From Flavobacteriales bacterium (lineage in GTDB: Bacteria > Bacteroidota > Bacteroidia > Flavobacteriales_F > PHOS-HE28), in the NCBI GenBank assembly GCA_020635715.1, contig JACJZG010000004.1:139148-203147 (forward strand): a stretch of DNA of 64,000 nt. The letters are read 5' to 3'. The notes under the pieces are model-generated. The model saw only the letters and a program-made list of their open reading frames with translations, searched no databases and had not been told where the DNA came from. Each line of letters starts with the position of its first letter. Within the stretch, counting starts at the first letter, position 1. Shown here piece by piece: positions 37,043-46,597 of the stretch. A program made the position numbers and the translations under genes.

Positions 37043-37414
37043 ATGAAACGCACCGTCGACCTCTTCCTTGTCGGTGTCTTCGCCGCATTCGCGGCGATGA
37101 ACCTGAACGATCCCGACCCCATCCCCTGGATCCTCGCCTACCTCGCGGTGGCCGTGCTCTTCGGCCTCTCCGCCTTCGACCGCGCGGATCGCAGGGTGAG
37201 CGGCTGGCTCACCGTGGCACTGGCTGTGTGGATGCTGACCATGACCCCCGGGGTGCTCAGCTGGGTGCGTGCGGGCATGCCCAGCATCGCGGCCACCATG
37301 CAGGCGGAGGAGCCCCACATCGAGGTGATGCGCGAGTTCCTCGGGCTCCTGATCGCCGTGCTCGCGTTGGTCGCGCTCACCTGGAGGACACCAAAGGACG
37401 CCCGGCTCTCCTGA
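37043..37414 (+). CDS. TMEM220-family small membrane protein
   Basis: The 123-residue protein has four transmembrane helices and the family hallmark 'AAMNLNDPDPIPWILAYLAV', seen in TMEM220 proteins of bacteria and animals. The biochemical function of this family is unknown. It lies between a TonB receptor and an SLC13 transporter in a tight same-strand row. Confidence 0.8.
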   Translation: MKRTVDLFLVGVFAAFAAMNLNDPDPIPWILAYLAVAVLFGLSAFDRADRRVSGWLTVALAVWMLTMTPGVLSWVRAGMPSIAATMQAEEPHIEVMREFLGLLIAVLALVALTWRTPKDARLS

Positions 37415-37426
37415 AAGACATCCCCA

Positions 37427-38893
37427 GTGCGCACCCATCTGCTCCGCCTCGCTGGACCCCTGATCGCCGTCGTGGTCTATGGGCTCCTCGGTCACCTTGG
37501 CCATGCCCCGGCGGCAATGGCCGGTATCGTGGCCTGGATGGCCGTGTGGTGGATCAGTGAGGCGGTCCCGCTGGCGGTCACCTCGCTGCTGCCCCTGGTC
37601 CTCTTCCCGCTGTTGGGCATCGACAGCATGGCGGGCACGGCGGTCAACTATGGCAAGGAGATCATATACCTCTTCCTCGGCGGCTTCCTGCTGGCGCTCG
37701 CATTGGAACGCGCACAGCTCCATCGCCGCATCGCCCTGCGCATCGTGTCGCGCATCGGGGGCACCGGCCCACGGCTGATCGCTGGCATGATGTTGGCCAG
37801 TGCCCTGCTGAGCATGTGGATGAACAGCACGAGCTGTGTGCTGGTGATGCTGCCCATCGCACTCAGCCTGCTCGATGGCGATGGCGATCCCGCATTGCGC
37901 AAGCGCCTCACTGTGCCCTTGCTTTTGGCCGTTTCCTATGGCGCGACCATCGGAGGCATGAGCACCCCGGTGGGCACTCCACCGAACCTCGTCTTCCTGG
38001 AGATCTGGCGCGACCGCTACCCGGATCGGGCCGCCATCGGCTTCGGGCAATGGATGTCCTTCGGCGTCCCGCTCATGGTGGTCTACCTGGGCATCGCCTG
38101 GCTTCTGCTCACGAAGTGGATGTTCAAGGTGCCCACGGACCAGCTGAGCCCGCCAGCCGAGGTGCGGGAACGCCTGCGCGCGTTGGGACGCGTATCCTAT
38201 GCCGAACGGGTCGCGGGCCTGGTCTTCATCATCGTCGCGCTCCTCTGGGTCACGGGGGACGACCTCGCGCTGGGCGATGCGCTCACCTTCCATGGCTGGC
38301 GCACAAGGCTTGGGCTGGAAGCCTTCTCCGACGGAGCCGTCGCCATCATGGGTGCGCTCGTCCTCTTCATCATCCCCATCCCACGCGCACCGGACGGCGC
38401 CAACGACCAGAAGCCACCGCACGCCCTGCTGGACTGGCGCTATGCCGAGGCGCATGTGCCCTGGGGCATCCTCCTGCTCTTCGGTGGTGGTTTCGCGCTG
38501 GCCAGCGGGATCGACAAGTCGGGTCTGGCGGTGGAGATGGTGGCCGCCATGGAACGATTGAGGGGTCTGGCTCCTCCGGTATTGATCGGTGCGGTGAGCG
38601 GCATCGTTTGCCTGCTGAGCGAGTTGGGGAGCAACACCGCCACGGCCAGCCTCACGCTGCCCATCCTGGCCGAGAGCGCCGAGGCCTGGGGCATCGACCC
38701 GCAGGCGCTGCTGGTGCCCGCCACGCTGGCCGCCACCCTGGGTTTCGCCCTCCCCGTGGCCTCGCCCATGCAGGCCATTGTGTTCGGCAGTGGTCGCATC
38801 TCCGTTAGGGAGATGGTGAGGGCCGGCATCTGGCTCGACCTGGTCGGGGTGCTCCTGCTGTCTGTCCTATTCGGCTGGATATTAGGTGGTTAG
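37427..38893 (+). CDS. SLC13/DASS-family anion:sodium symporter
   Basis: The 488-residue, polytopic protein starts at GTG 37427. Its second half carries the DASS signature SELGSNTATASLTLPIL. The first-half counterpart reads MWMNSTSCVLVMLPIAL, with NST in place of the usual SNT. GGMSTPVGTPPNLVFLEIW is a typical loop. Members carry dicarboxylates, citrate or sulfate with sodium; the substrate here cannot be told. It is probably cotranscribed with the two genes before it. Confidence 0.9.
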   Translation: MRTHLLRLAGPLIAVVVYGLLGHLGHAPAAMAGIVAWMAVWWISEAVPLAVTSLLPLVLFPLLGIDSMAGTAVNYGKEIIYLFLGGFLLALALERAQLHRRIALRIVSRIGGTGPRLIAGMMLASALLSMWMNSTSCVLVMLPIALSLLDGDGDPALRKRLTVPLLLAVSYGATIGGMSTPVGTPPNLVFLEIWRDRYPDRAAIGFGQWMSFGVPLMVVYLGIAWLLLTKWMFKVPTDQLSPPAEVRERLRALGRVSYAERVAGLVFIIVALLWVTGDDLALGDALTFHGWRTRLGLEAFSDGAVAIMGALVLFIIPIPRAPDGANDQKPPHALLDWRYAEAHVPWGILLLFGGGFALASGIDKSGLAVEMVAAMERLRGLAPPVLIGAVSGIVCLLSELGSNTATASLTLPILAESAEAWGIDPQALLVPATLAATLGFALPVASPMQAIVFGSGRISVREMVRAGIWLDLVGVLLLSVLFGWILGG

Positions 38894-39000
38894 TGCGCTT
38901 GCGAGCGCGGGCTGGTGCTTCAGGGCCGAAAGCACATCTCCACGAGAGAATTTGACGGGTCACGGTGGAAACATGCCGGGTTTTCACAACTTTGGTAGCC

Positions 39001-40773
39001 ATGCGCATCACAGAAGAACAGATCCGGTCCGCCCACAAGGCACTGAAGAACGAGAACGGAGGAGCCTGGCAGGACTACTTCGGCCTGCTTTTCCTGGAGG
39101 AATTCCACAAGGTGCCGCGCGAGCAGGCCTTGCACCAGGTGGCCTTCGGTGGTGAGGACTACGGCTTCGATGGTTTCCATTTCGACAAGGCGAAGCGCAA
39201 CCTCTACCTCTTCCAGTTCAAGTGGAGCAACGACCACGAACAGTTCAAGCCGGGTTTCCGCACGTTGCTGGAACATGGCATGAGCGAGGTGTTCGGCGTG
39301 AACAGCGATCACCGCAGCCGCAACGCCATGGTGAACAACCTGAAGGCCGTGCTGCGCGACAACCGCTCGCGCATCGACCAGGTCAACTTCCACTTCGTCT
39401 TCACCGGCGAACCCGAGAAGGCGGAGAACAGCAGCGTGCTCGGCGCCCTGCGCGAGGACCTCGAGAACCGCAAGCACATGCTGGACGAGTGGTGGGGCAA
39501 GGAGATGAGCATGGTGATCGAGTACCGCTCGCTCAGCGGCAAGCGCTCACACTTCGTGGTGGACAAGACGCACGAGTACCCGCTGAAGCTCTCCGGCTCA
39601 CTGGCGAAGGACGGTCCGGATGGCCAGCAGATGGTGATCGGCATGGGTCGTCTGTATGATATCTACAGCATGTTCCGGCAGATGGGTTCGCGCTTCTTCG
39701 AGCGCAACATCCGCCACAGCCTGCCCGAGGACGGCTCGGTGAACCGTGTGCTGCAGAAGGCCTTCCGCGATATCGGCATCGACAAGAAGCTGGATCCCGC
39801 GATGTTCGCCTTCAACCACAATGGTGTCACCTTCAGCGCACAGAAGATCGAGGAGTCGGACAATGGCTATCGCATCACCGAGCCGCGCCTGCTCAACGGA
39901 GCGCAGACCATCACCACCATGGCGCGCTTCATCGAGCGCAGCAAGTCACGCGATGACATCGAGACCATCAAGGACCGCCTGAAACGGATCGAGGTGATCT
40001 GCAAGGTGATCACGCATGCCGATGATCCCTTCATCACCACGGTCACCATCAACAACAACCGGCAGAACCCGGTGGACAGCTGGAACCTGCGCGCCAACGA
40101 CCAGATCCAGCTGGAGCTGAGCGACCACTTCCGCACCAAGCTCGGCATCTACTACGAGCGCCAGCAAAGTGCCTTCGAGGGCCTCACCGAGGAGGAGCGC
40201 GATGAGCAGGGCATCACCGACGACAAGGCGATCCAGATGCTGAAGCTGGCGCAGACCTTCTTGGCCTCGGAGGGCGAGCTGGTCGTGATGCGTTCCATGC
40301 GCAAGGCCTTCGAGGAGGACAAGCAGTACGAGGCCATCTTCCACACGCGTCGCTTGGAGGTGGATCCGCGCTATGTGGTGCTCTGCTACAAGGTGCAGTT
40401 CCGCCTGCCGCTGCTCACACGCAGCATCCTGGAGCGCGGCGAGAACAAGTACAGCTTCGTGGGCCGCGGTCGCCACCTGTTGTGGGCGCTCATGTGCCAG
40501 GCCATCCTCAATGACAAGGACCTGCACAAGATGGCCGAGCGTTACGGACAGGACCTCGCCATCAGCGCCAACTACATGCAGTACATCAGCGGCCTCGCCA
40601 CGGGAGCCTGCCGTGCGTTGCTGAGCGAGCTCGTGGAACAGGAGGCCAACGCCGAAGCGGTGAAGAACAACGAGTTCAACTTCCTGCGGAGCAAACAGTC
40701 GTTCGACTTCTGCATGGAGGTGGCGGCACGCAAGTACGGCTGGGAGAAGCGGAAGTTATCGGGGCATTGGTAG
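39001..40773 (+). CDS. AIPR-family protein (abortive infection phage resistance type)
   Basis: The ATG at 39001 (MRITEEQIRSAHKAL) gives 590 residues; an earlier GTG at 38965 is less likely. The N-terminal 80 residues hold GGEDYGFDGF followed by LYLFQFKWS, a D-x(n)-QxK pattern like PD-(D/E)xK nucleases. The central region has FFERNIRHSL, FAFNHNGVTFSA and LLNGAQTITTMARF, the AIPR signature. Members are linked to phage defence, often as single genes. No partner gene (methylase, Lit- or Abi-type) is next to it; neighbours are a transporter and a DUF418 protein. Nuclease activity is inferred from the motif only. Confidence 0.88.
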   Translation: MRITEEQIRSAHKALKNENGGAWQDYFGLLFLEEFHKVPREQALHQVAFGGEDYGFDGFHFDKAKRNLYLFQFKWSNDHEQFKPGFRTLLEHGMSEVFGVNSDHRSRNAMVNNLKAVLRDNRSRIDQVNFHFVFTGEPEKAENSSVLGALREDLENRKHMLDEWWGKEMSMVIEYRSLSGKRSHFVVDKTHEYPLKLSGSLAKDGPDGQQMVIGMGRLYDIYSMFRQMGSRFFERNIRHSLPEDGSVNRVLQKAFRDIGIDKKLDPAMFAFNHNGVTFSAQKIEESDNGYRITEPRLLNGAQTITTMARFIERSKSRDDIETIKDRLKRIEVICKVITHADDPFITTVTINNNRQNPVDSWNLRANDQIQLELSDHFRTKLGIYYERQQSAFEGLTEEERDEQGITDDKAIQMLKLAQTFLASEGELVVMRSMRKAFEEDKQYEAIFHTRRLEVDPRYVVLCYKVQFRLPLLTRSILERGENKYSFVGRGRHLLWALMCQAILNDKDLHKMAERYGQDLAISANYMQYISGLATGACRALLSELVEQEANAEAVKNNEFNFLRSKQSFDFCMEVAARKYGWEKRKLSGHW

Positions 40774-40817
40774 GCGATGCGGTGGATCCTGCTCATCGTT
40801 GATCCGGGGACCTGCTG

Positions 40818-42041
40818 ATGGTCGGTGCATCCTCCGCTGCCACACCTGGTATCCACCGCACCGAGCTGCTCGACGCCCTGCGTGGCTTCGCCCTCTTTGG
40901 TGTGGTATGGAGCAACTACGCGGTCCTGTCGTACTGGCTCTTCATGCCGCATGATGCGCAGGCCGCGTTGAACGGTTCTTTCCTGGATGCGCCGCTCGAG
41001 GCCTTCCACACCGTCCTCATCGATGGGAAGTTCTACTCGATCTTCTCGATGCTATTCGGCATCGGCTTCGGATTCTTCCTGGGCAAAGGGAGCGATGGTC
41101 TATGGCGCTTCTACCGACGCATGTTCATCCTGCTCGTCATCGGCTGGATCCACCTGCGCTACCTCTGGGCCGGCGACATCCTCTTCCTGTATGCGCTGCT
41201 GGGCCTGGTGCTGCCGCTGTTCCGGAAGCTCGGCGACCGAACCCTGCTCATCACGGCCGCCGGATTGATCCTGTCCCCGATCGTGATCGATGCGGCCGTG
41301 GTGCTCAGCAATGGATCGTTCGACCCGGTCGGTCCGGTGCTCCGCTGGCACGAGGCACGTGAGGTGGCGCTCGGGAGCGGTACCATCCCTTCCATGCTCG
41401 CTGCCGCGAATGGAGGCTTGATGGAATGGATTGATGCCAATGCGCATATGTGGTCCTTCCGTTTCCTGCACCTGGTCGAGGGGAATCGTCCGCCCAAGGT
41501 GCTCGGCCTCTTCCTGATCGGGCTATGGGTCGCGCGGCGCAGGCTCTTCGTCGATGTGGCGGCACATGCACACCTGTTCAAGCGGCTGTGCGTCGTCGGC
41601 CTGCTCATCGGCCTGCCCAGCTCGGTGCTGATGTGGTGGGCCGAAGGGCATGTGGGCCATCCACCGGAGCCGGCATCACTGCTTCGCGCGGCGAGCTATG
41701 CCTTCGGTGTTGTGCCGCTGGCCATCGCCATCGCCTCCGGTTTCGCACTGCTTTGGATCAATGAGGGTTGGAGGGAAAGCTTGGTCGTGCTCGCACCCAT
41801 GGGTCGCATGGCATTGACGAACTACCTCATGCAGACCATCATCGCGCTCACCTTGTTCACGGGAGTTGGCCTGGGCTGGGGCACACGCGTGAGCGCCTGG
41901 CAGTTCGAAGCGCTGGCACTGGCGGTCTTCGTGGTGGAGGTCCTGTGGAGCCGCTGGTGGCTGGCACACTTCCACTACGGCCCCTTCGAATGGGCTTGGC
42001 GCTCGCTCACCTATGGGAAGGTGATGGCGATGCGGAAGTGA
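40818..42041 (+). CDS. DUF418-family membrane protein
   Basis: The 407-residue protein has about ten transmembrane helices. It begins with RTELLDALRGFALFGVVWSN and carries FSIFSMLFGIGFGFFLGKG, GDILFLYALLGLVLPLF and, in the C-terminal DUF418 region, GRMALTNYLMQTIIA and WSRWWLAHFHYGPFEWAWRSLTYG. The family is widespread (YeiB type); its biochemical role is not established. It stands 44 bp after the AIPR gene, so cotranscription is possible but no functional link is evident. Confidence 0.92.
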   Translation: MVGASSAATPGIHRTELLDALRGFALFGVVWSNYAVLSYWLFMPHDAQAALNGSFLDAPLEAFHTVLIDGKFYSIFSMLFGIGFGFFLGKGSDGLWRFYRRMFILLVIGWIHLRYLWAGDILFLYALLGLVLPLFRKLGDRTLLITAAGLILSPIVIDAAVVLSNGSFDPVGPVLRWHEAREVALGSGTIPSMLAAANGGLMEWIDANAHMWSFRFLHLVEGNRPPKVLGLFLIGLWVARRRLFVDVAAHAHLFKRLCVVGLLIGLPSSVLMWWAEGHVGHPPEPASLLRAASYAFGVVPLAIAIASGFALLWINEGWRESLVVLAPMGRMALTNYLMQTIIALTLFTGVGLGWGTRVSAWQFEALALAVFVVEVLWSRWWLAHFHYGPFEWAWRSLTYGKVMAMRK

Positions 42042-42563
42042 TCAGGAATGATCGCGCACGACAAGCGCCTCGTGGTGCTCCACGTGGTGGATCGTGAAGA
42101 ACAGCATTTCCCGCAAGGTGACTTTACCAAGCAAGGGGTGGGGTAGGAGATGGCGATCCAGGTCGGCTTCACTCCACCTGCTCGTCCGTCGGCCGAGTCG
42201 GTCCACCAAGCGCAGCAACGCAGCGGACAGGCTCTCCATCTCCTTCACGGATACACGCGGTGGCACGAAGGTGCTTGGCGCGCGGCCACCTGCTGAGAGC
42301 TTCTCCTGGTAGCGTTGCACCAAGCCTTCGTACGTGCGGGGAGCTCTGTTCGGCGCGCCGAAACGCCAGCGGAGGAACCAACGGGGCAGCATCATGGCCA
42401 TGGCCACCGGACGAACGCTCATCTCGATGTGTGCCACATGTTGCAGCGGTGACCATTTCCCGTTCGGAGTGCGCTCCAGCTGTTCCACCGGTAGTGCTTG
42501 GATCCGATCGATGAAGGCACGGTGATGGTAATGCAGCTCCCTCTTGATCGCGGGAATATCCAT
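42042..42563 (-). CDS. DinB/YfiT-like putative metal-dependent protein
   Basis: The 173-residue protein has a four-helix-bundle pattern with the DinB-type metal ligands: His in WSPLQHVAHI and the pair in FFTIHHVEHHEAL. Family members include thiol-S-transferases and damage-induced proteins of unclear activity. Its stop immediately abuts that of the convergent DUF418 gene. It is 29 bp downstream of the RidA gene on the same strand and probably cotranscribed with it. Confidence 0.85.
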   Translation of the reverse strand: MDIPAIKRELHYHHRAFIDRIQALPVEQLERTPNGKWSPLQHVAHIEMSVRPVAMAMMLPRWFLRWRFGAPNRAPRTYEGLVQRYQEKLSAGGRAPSTFVPPRVSVKEMESLSAALLRLVDRLGRRTSRWSEADLDRHLLPHPLLGKVTLREMLFFTIHHVEHHEALVVRDHS

Positions 42564-42592
42564 AGGCTATCGGATGTCTGTAGGCCTCTCTC

Positions 42593-43003
42593 TCACACCG
42601 TCGCCACCACCTTCAGCTCGATGGCGATCGGCGTGGGCAGGCAGTTGATCTCGAGCGTCGTGCGGCACGGCGGGTCCTTCTCGAAGTACTCCTTCCACAA
42701 GCGGTTATATGTGGGGAAGTCGTCCTTCATGTTCGTGAGGTACACCGTCACGTCCACGATCTTCTCCCATGAGGACCCGCTGTCCTCCAGGATCCACTTC
42801 ACGTTCTGGAACACACTGCGCACCTGCGTCTCGATGTCGTAGCTCACGATGTTCCCCGCATCATCCAACTCCACGCCGGGGATCTTCTTCGTGCCGCGTT
42901 CACGCGGGCCCACGCCGCTCAGGAAGAGCAGATCGCCCACACGCCGGGCATGGGGATAGTGGCCTACGGGTTCGGGGGCTTTGTTGCTGCTGATGCCGCT
43001 CAT
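42593..43003 (-). CDS. RidA-family protein, 2-aminomuconate deaminase-like
   Basis: The 136-residue protein fits the YjgF/YER057c/UK114 fold and carries the catalytic-site Arg in PPCRTTLEI. The N-terminal GHYPHARRVGDLLFLSGVGPR, the IVSYDIETQ segment and DVTVYLTNMKDDF match the 2-aminomuconate deaminase branch, which acts in the kynurenine/2-nitrobenzoate route of tryptophan breakdown. No other gene of that pathway is in the window, so a general imine deaminase role is also possible. The ATG at 43003 was chosen because it gives the family-length protein. Confidence 0.88.
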   Translation of the reverse strand: MSGISSNKAPEPVGHYPHARRVGDLLFLSGVGPRERGTKKIPGVELDDAGNIVSYDIETQVRSVFQNVKWILEDSGSSWEKIVDVTVYLTNMKDDFPTYNRLWKEYFEKDPPCRTTLEINCLPTPIAIELKVVATV

Positions 43004-43073
43004 GTGGACAAAGGTGCGAAAGCCGCGCACGTCACGGTTGCCGAAAGCGCGAACTTCACGCGATCGATACCGG

Positions 43074-44177
43074 ATGCTCGGCCGCCTTCTTTTCGCCATG
43101 GCCTGTGCGCCGCTGATGATGCAGGCGCAAACGCTCACGCCCGTGCTGCTCACCGAGCTGCCTTTGGCGCAGCAGGAGGTGAGTGGTATCCTTTGTGTGG
43201 ACGGTATGACCTGGATATGCCTGGACAGCGGCAACCCGAACAGGCTCTATCAGGTCGATACGGTCAGCGGCGATGTGCTCCGCGAACTGGAGCTGACCAA
43301 CGCCTCCAACGTGGATTGGGAGGAATTGACGACCGACGGGGAATGGGTGTATGTGGGCGACTTCGGGAACAACGCCGGTGCGCGCACCGACCTGCGGGTG
43401 TACCGCTTTCCGCTGGAGGCGCTTTCCGGCGCGAGCGACGTGGTGGAGGTGGATACCATCCGTTTCCTTTATGCGGACCAGAGCGACTTCACCCCGGTGT
43501 ACGACGGCACGAACTGGGATGCGGAGGCCTTCCTCGCCTTCGACGATTCGCTCTTTCTCTTCACGAAGAACTGGGTGGATGAACGCACGCATCTGTATGT
43601 GATCCCGGCCTTGCCCGGTGATCGAGTGGCGGTGCGCCGCGATGAGTTCGATACGCAGGGCCTGGTCACTGGTGCGGCTCGGGATGCGCAGGGCGACATC
43701 GTGCTTCTCGGCCATTCAAGGGAGGGCACCGAGCCATTCGTCTGGACCATGCGATCCCCCACCGGTCACGCGCTCTTCAGTGGGACCAACACCCGCCATC
43801 CGATCGCATTGAGCCCACTGCAGGCAGAGGCGATAGGCTTCCTGGCGCATGGCCGTTCGATCATAGGCAATGAACGAACACTGGAGCAGGAACAAGCGCT
43901 TTGGACCGTGACACTTCCCGTCGGTATCCGGAATACGGAGGCCGCAAGCAAGGCAGTGCGTGTCTATCCGGTCCCCGCCGACAGGCAGGTCCATGTGGAG
44001 GGTGCGGATCCGGGTCGACCTGCCCGCGTGCTCGAGTTGAACGGGACCTATCTCGGTACGGTGACCGTGGGTGCGGAAGGAATGATCGACCTTCCTCCGC
44101 TTGTGCCCGGGGAATACGTGCTGGATCTGTCCATTCGATCCGAACGCTTCAGGCTACCCCTGATGATCTCGCGGTGA
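43074..44177 (+). CDS. T9SS-exported protein with propeller-like N-domain
   Basis: The 367-residue protein starts at the ATG at 43074 with a signal peptide (MLGRLLFAMACAPLMMQAQ). The main part (about 25-285) has regularly spaced beta motifs (EVSGILCVDGMTWICLDSGN, YVGDFGNNAG, SLFLFTKNW) as in a six-bladed propeller of the SMP-30/esterase-like type. A sorting domain ends it (VRVYPVPADRQVHV ... PGEYVLDLSIRSERFRL). No catalytic site can be assigned. It is divergent from RidA with 70 bp between starts. Confidence 0.8.
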   Translation: MLGRLLFAMACAPLMMQAQTLTPVLLTELPLAQQEVSGILCVDGMTWICLDSGNPNRLYQVDTVSGDVLRELELTNASNVDWEELTTDGEWVYVGDFGNNAGARTDLRVYRFPLEALSGASDVVEVDTIRFLYADQSDFTPVYDGTNWDAEAFLAFDDSLFLFTKNWVDERTHLYVIPALPGDRVAVRRDEFDTQGLVTGAARDAQGDIVLLGHSREGTEPFVWTMRSPTGHALFSGTNTRHPIALSPLQAEAIGFLAHGRSIIGNERTLEQEQALWTVTLPVGIRNTEAASKAVRVYPVPADRQVHVEGADPGRPARVLELNGTYLGTVTVGAEGMIDLPPLVPGEYVLDLSIRSERFRLPLMISR

Positions 44178-44228
44178 ACGATGTTCGACCGGCTGTCCTC
44201 CATCACCTCGGATACCGAACGTACTGAC

Positions 44229-44236
44229 GACCTTCG
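44229..44236 (+). promoter_or_regulatory. -7-like element GACCTTCG four bases before the exporter operon start
   Basis: GACCTTCG-CACC-ATG is the same arrangement as at 51298 (GAACTTCG-CACC-ATG). It suggests a transcription start at or next to the ATG at 44241. Confidence 0.35.
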
Positions 44237-44240
44237 CACC

Positions 44241-45323
44241 ATGATGCGATCAATGCCTTGCATGATCCTTGGCCTTGTGTTGCTGGCTGGTTGTGGCAGC
44301 GACAGGGAGAGCACGAGGCCGACCGTAGGCCCGATCACAGAGAGTGTTTACGCCAGCGGTGTCGTGAAGGCGGCCGGCCAGTACCAGGTCTATCCGGTGG
44401 CCACCGGGCAGGTCACGGAGATCCTCGTGCACGAAGGTGATACGGTGAAGGCGGGTGCCCCGCTGCTCCGGATCGATGATCGGAGCACGAGCGCCTCGGC
44501 GCGCAGTGCATCGGCACAGGTACGGCTGTTGGAGCAGAACGCATCGGAGAACGGTCCGGTGCTGGTGCAGCTGCGGGAATCGTTGGCGCAGGCGCGTGAC
44601 CGCTATGTGGTGGATAGCGCGAACTACGAACGGCAGAAGGTGCTGTGGTCGCAGCAGGTTGGCAGCAAGGTCGATCTGGAACAGCGGGAACTCGCCTATC
44701 AGACGAGCAAAGCGGCGGTGGTCCGTGCCACGAAGGCGCTCACCGAATCGAGGGACCGCCTGCGCACCGAGCTGGAGGTGGCCCGCAACAACGCCGCCAT
44801 CAGTGCTGCAGGGAACAATGACCGCACACCGTCCAGCTTGATCGATGGCATCGTGTACGACCTGCTGGTGGAACCCGGGGAGCTCGCGTCGCCGCAGCGA
44901 CCGGTGGCGGTGGTAGGCAGTGCGAACGACCTGTATCTCGAACTTGAAGTGGATGAGAAGGACATCGCCCGCATCCAGGTGGGGCAGGAGGTGGCCGTGA
45001 CCCTCGAGCTCTACGATGAAGCGTTCGACGCGGCGATCACCCGCATCATCCCATTGATGGACCCGCGCTCCCGCACCTTCACCGTGGAGGCACGGTTCAC
45101 GGATCGGCCGCCCCGGCTCTACCCCAACATCACGGCGGAGGCCAGCATCGTACTGCAACGGAAGGACCGGGCCGTCACCATTCCCGCGAGTTACCTGGTC
45201 GGGGGCTCGCAGGTGCTGGTGGGCGACGAGGAGCGGCGGGAGGTGCGGGTCGGCCTGCGTGATCTTGAACGCGTGGAGGTCCTCGACGGTATCGACAGCA
45301 CGACCGTGATCTTCAAGCCATAG
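44241..45323 (+). CDS. Lipoprotein efflux adaptor (MacA/HlyD type) of an ABC exporter
   Basis: The 360-residue protein has lipobox LAGC (Cys18), a split lipoyl domain (VYPVATGQVTEILVHEGDTV ... DGIVYDLLVEPGELASP), a coiled-coil hairpin (about 75-180), and beta-barrel and membrane-proximal parts ending DGIDSTTVIFKP. It lies 2 bp before the permease gene, followed by the ATPase: an adaptor-permease-ATPase operon of MacAB type. The TolC partner is not local. The ATG at 44241 was chosen for the lipoprotein signal; an earlier ATG at 44181 would bury it. Confidence 0.9.
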   Translation: MMRSMPCMILGLVLLAGCGSDRESTRPTVGPITESVYASGVVKAAGQYQVYPVATGQVTEILVHEGDTVKAGAPLLRIDDRSTSASARSASAQVRLLEQNASENGPVLVQLRESLAQARDRYVVDSANYERQKVLWSQQVGSKVDLEQRELAYQTSKAAVVRATKALTESRDRLRTELEVARNNAAISAAGNNDRTPSSLIDGIVYDLLVEPGELASPQRPVAVVGSANDLYLELEVDEKDIARIQVGQEVAVTLELYDEAFDAAITRIIPLMDPRSRTFTVEARFTDRPPRLYPNITAEASIVLQRKDRAVTIPASYLVGGSQVLVGDEERREVRVGLRDLERVEVLDGIDSTTVIFKP

Positions 45324-45325
45324 GG

Positions 45326-46597
45326 ATGCGGCTGCTCATCAGCATCGCGCTCACCATCCTTCGCGCCAAGCTGAAGCAGAGCATCGTGGCCGCCGTTGGC
45401 GTGATGTTCAGCATCACCATGTTCGTCACACTGCTCGGATTCATGAACGGCTTGAACGACCTGCTGGACGGATTGATCCTGAACCGCACGCCGCACATCC
45501 GACTGTACAACGAGCTGAAGGCATCCCCTGAACAGCCGATCGCGCGTGAATGGCAGCAACAGCATGGGGCGGCTGACACTTCCGCACATCACTTCATCCG
45601 TTCGGTGAAACCGAAGAGCGAACTGCAGAAGCTGCGGAACGCACTGGGCATCATGCGTACCCTGGAGAAGGATCCACGCGTGTTGGATGTGACGCCACGG
45701 CTGGTGGCGCAGGTCTTCTTCAATGTGGGCACCACGGACCTCAACGCCCAGATCAGCGGCATCGAGGTGGAACAGGAGGTGCGTTACTACATGTTCGCGG
45801 ACTACCTCGTTCAGGGCGAGGCACGGGATCTGGCCACGGACAACAACGCGGTGGTGCTTGGCAAGGGTCTGGCGGATATGATGGAGGCGAAGATCGGCGA
45901 CGTGGTGCAGGTGACCACCGCCACCGGTGACCGTGCGCTCCTGCGGGTGAGCGGGATCTTCCAGAGCGGGATCGCGGACTATGACAAGGTGCAGTGCTAC
46001 GCGAGCATCCGCACGGTACAGGAACTGTTGAGCCGGCCGGGCAGCTACCTCACGGACATCAACGTCAAGCTGAAGGACATCACCATGGCCCCGGCCATGG
46101 CAAGGGAACTGGCGAAGCGTTTCGATGTGGACGCGCTGGACATCGAGACCGCCAACGCGCAGTTCGAGACCGGCACGAAGGTGCGGAACATCATCAGCTA
46201 CGCGGTCGGGGTGGTGCTGCTCGTGGTCTCGGGCTTCGGGATCTACAACATCCTGAACATGCTCATCTACGAGAAGCTGGACTCCATCGCGATCCTCAAG
46301 GCAACCGGCTTCAGCGGTGGCGATGTGCGTCGCATCTTCCTCGCGTTGAGCATGGTCATCGGTGCGGTGGGGGCGGCCGGTGGACTGCTCTTCGGCTTCG
46401 TGATGCAACACATCATCGACAACATCCCCTTCGTCACGCAGGCCCTTCCGACGGTCCGCACCTTCCCGATCGATTACGATCCCAAGTACTATCTCATCGC
46501 GGTCACATTCGCCCTGCTCACCACCTGGATCGCCGGATGGTTCCCGGCGCGCAAGGCGGCGGAGGTGGACCCGGTGGAGATCATTCGTGGAAAATGA
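45326..46597 (+). CDS. ABC exporter permease (FtsX/MacB/LolC-E superfamily)
   Basis: The 423-residue protein has one N-terminal transmembrane helix (about 20-42), a large periplasmic domain (about 45-285), and three C-terminal helices with the FtsX motif region (VSGFGIYNILNMLIYEKLDSIAILKATGFSGGDVRRIFL) and end PARKAAEVDPVEIIRGK. Such permeases drive mechanotransmission to adaptors (MacB) or extract lipoproteins (LolCE); the adjacent adaptor favours the MacB-like role. Its stop overlaps the ATPase start (ATGA). Confidence 0.92.
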   Translation: MRLLISIALTILRAKLKQSIVAAVGVMFSITMFVTLLGFMNGLNDLLDGLILNRTPHIRLYNELKASPEQPIAREWQQQHGAADTSAHHFIRSVKPKSELQKLRNALGIMRTLEKDPRVLDVTPRLVAQVFFNVGTTDLNAQISGIEVEQEVRYYMFADYLVQGEARDLATDNNAVVLGKGLADMMEAKIGDVVQVTTATGDRALLRVSGIFQSGIADYDKVQCYASIRTVQELLSRPGSYLTDINVKLKDITMAPAMARELAKRFDVDALDIETANAQFETGTKVRNIISYAVGVVLLVVSGFGIYNILNMLIYEKLDSIAILKATGFSGGDVRRIFLALSMVIGAVGAAGGLLFGFVMQHIIDNIPFVTQALPTVRTFPIDYDPKYYLIAVTFALLTTWIAGWFPARKAAEVDPVEIIRGK

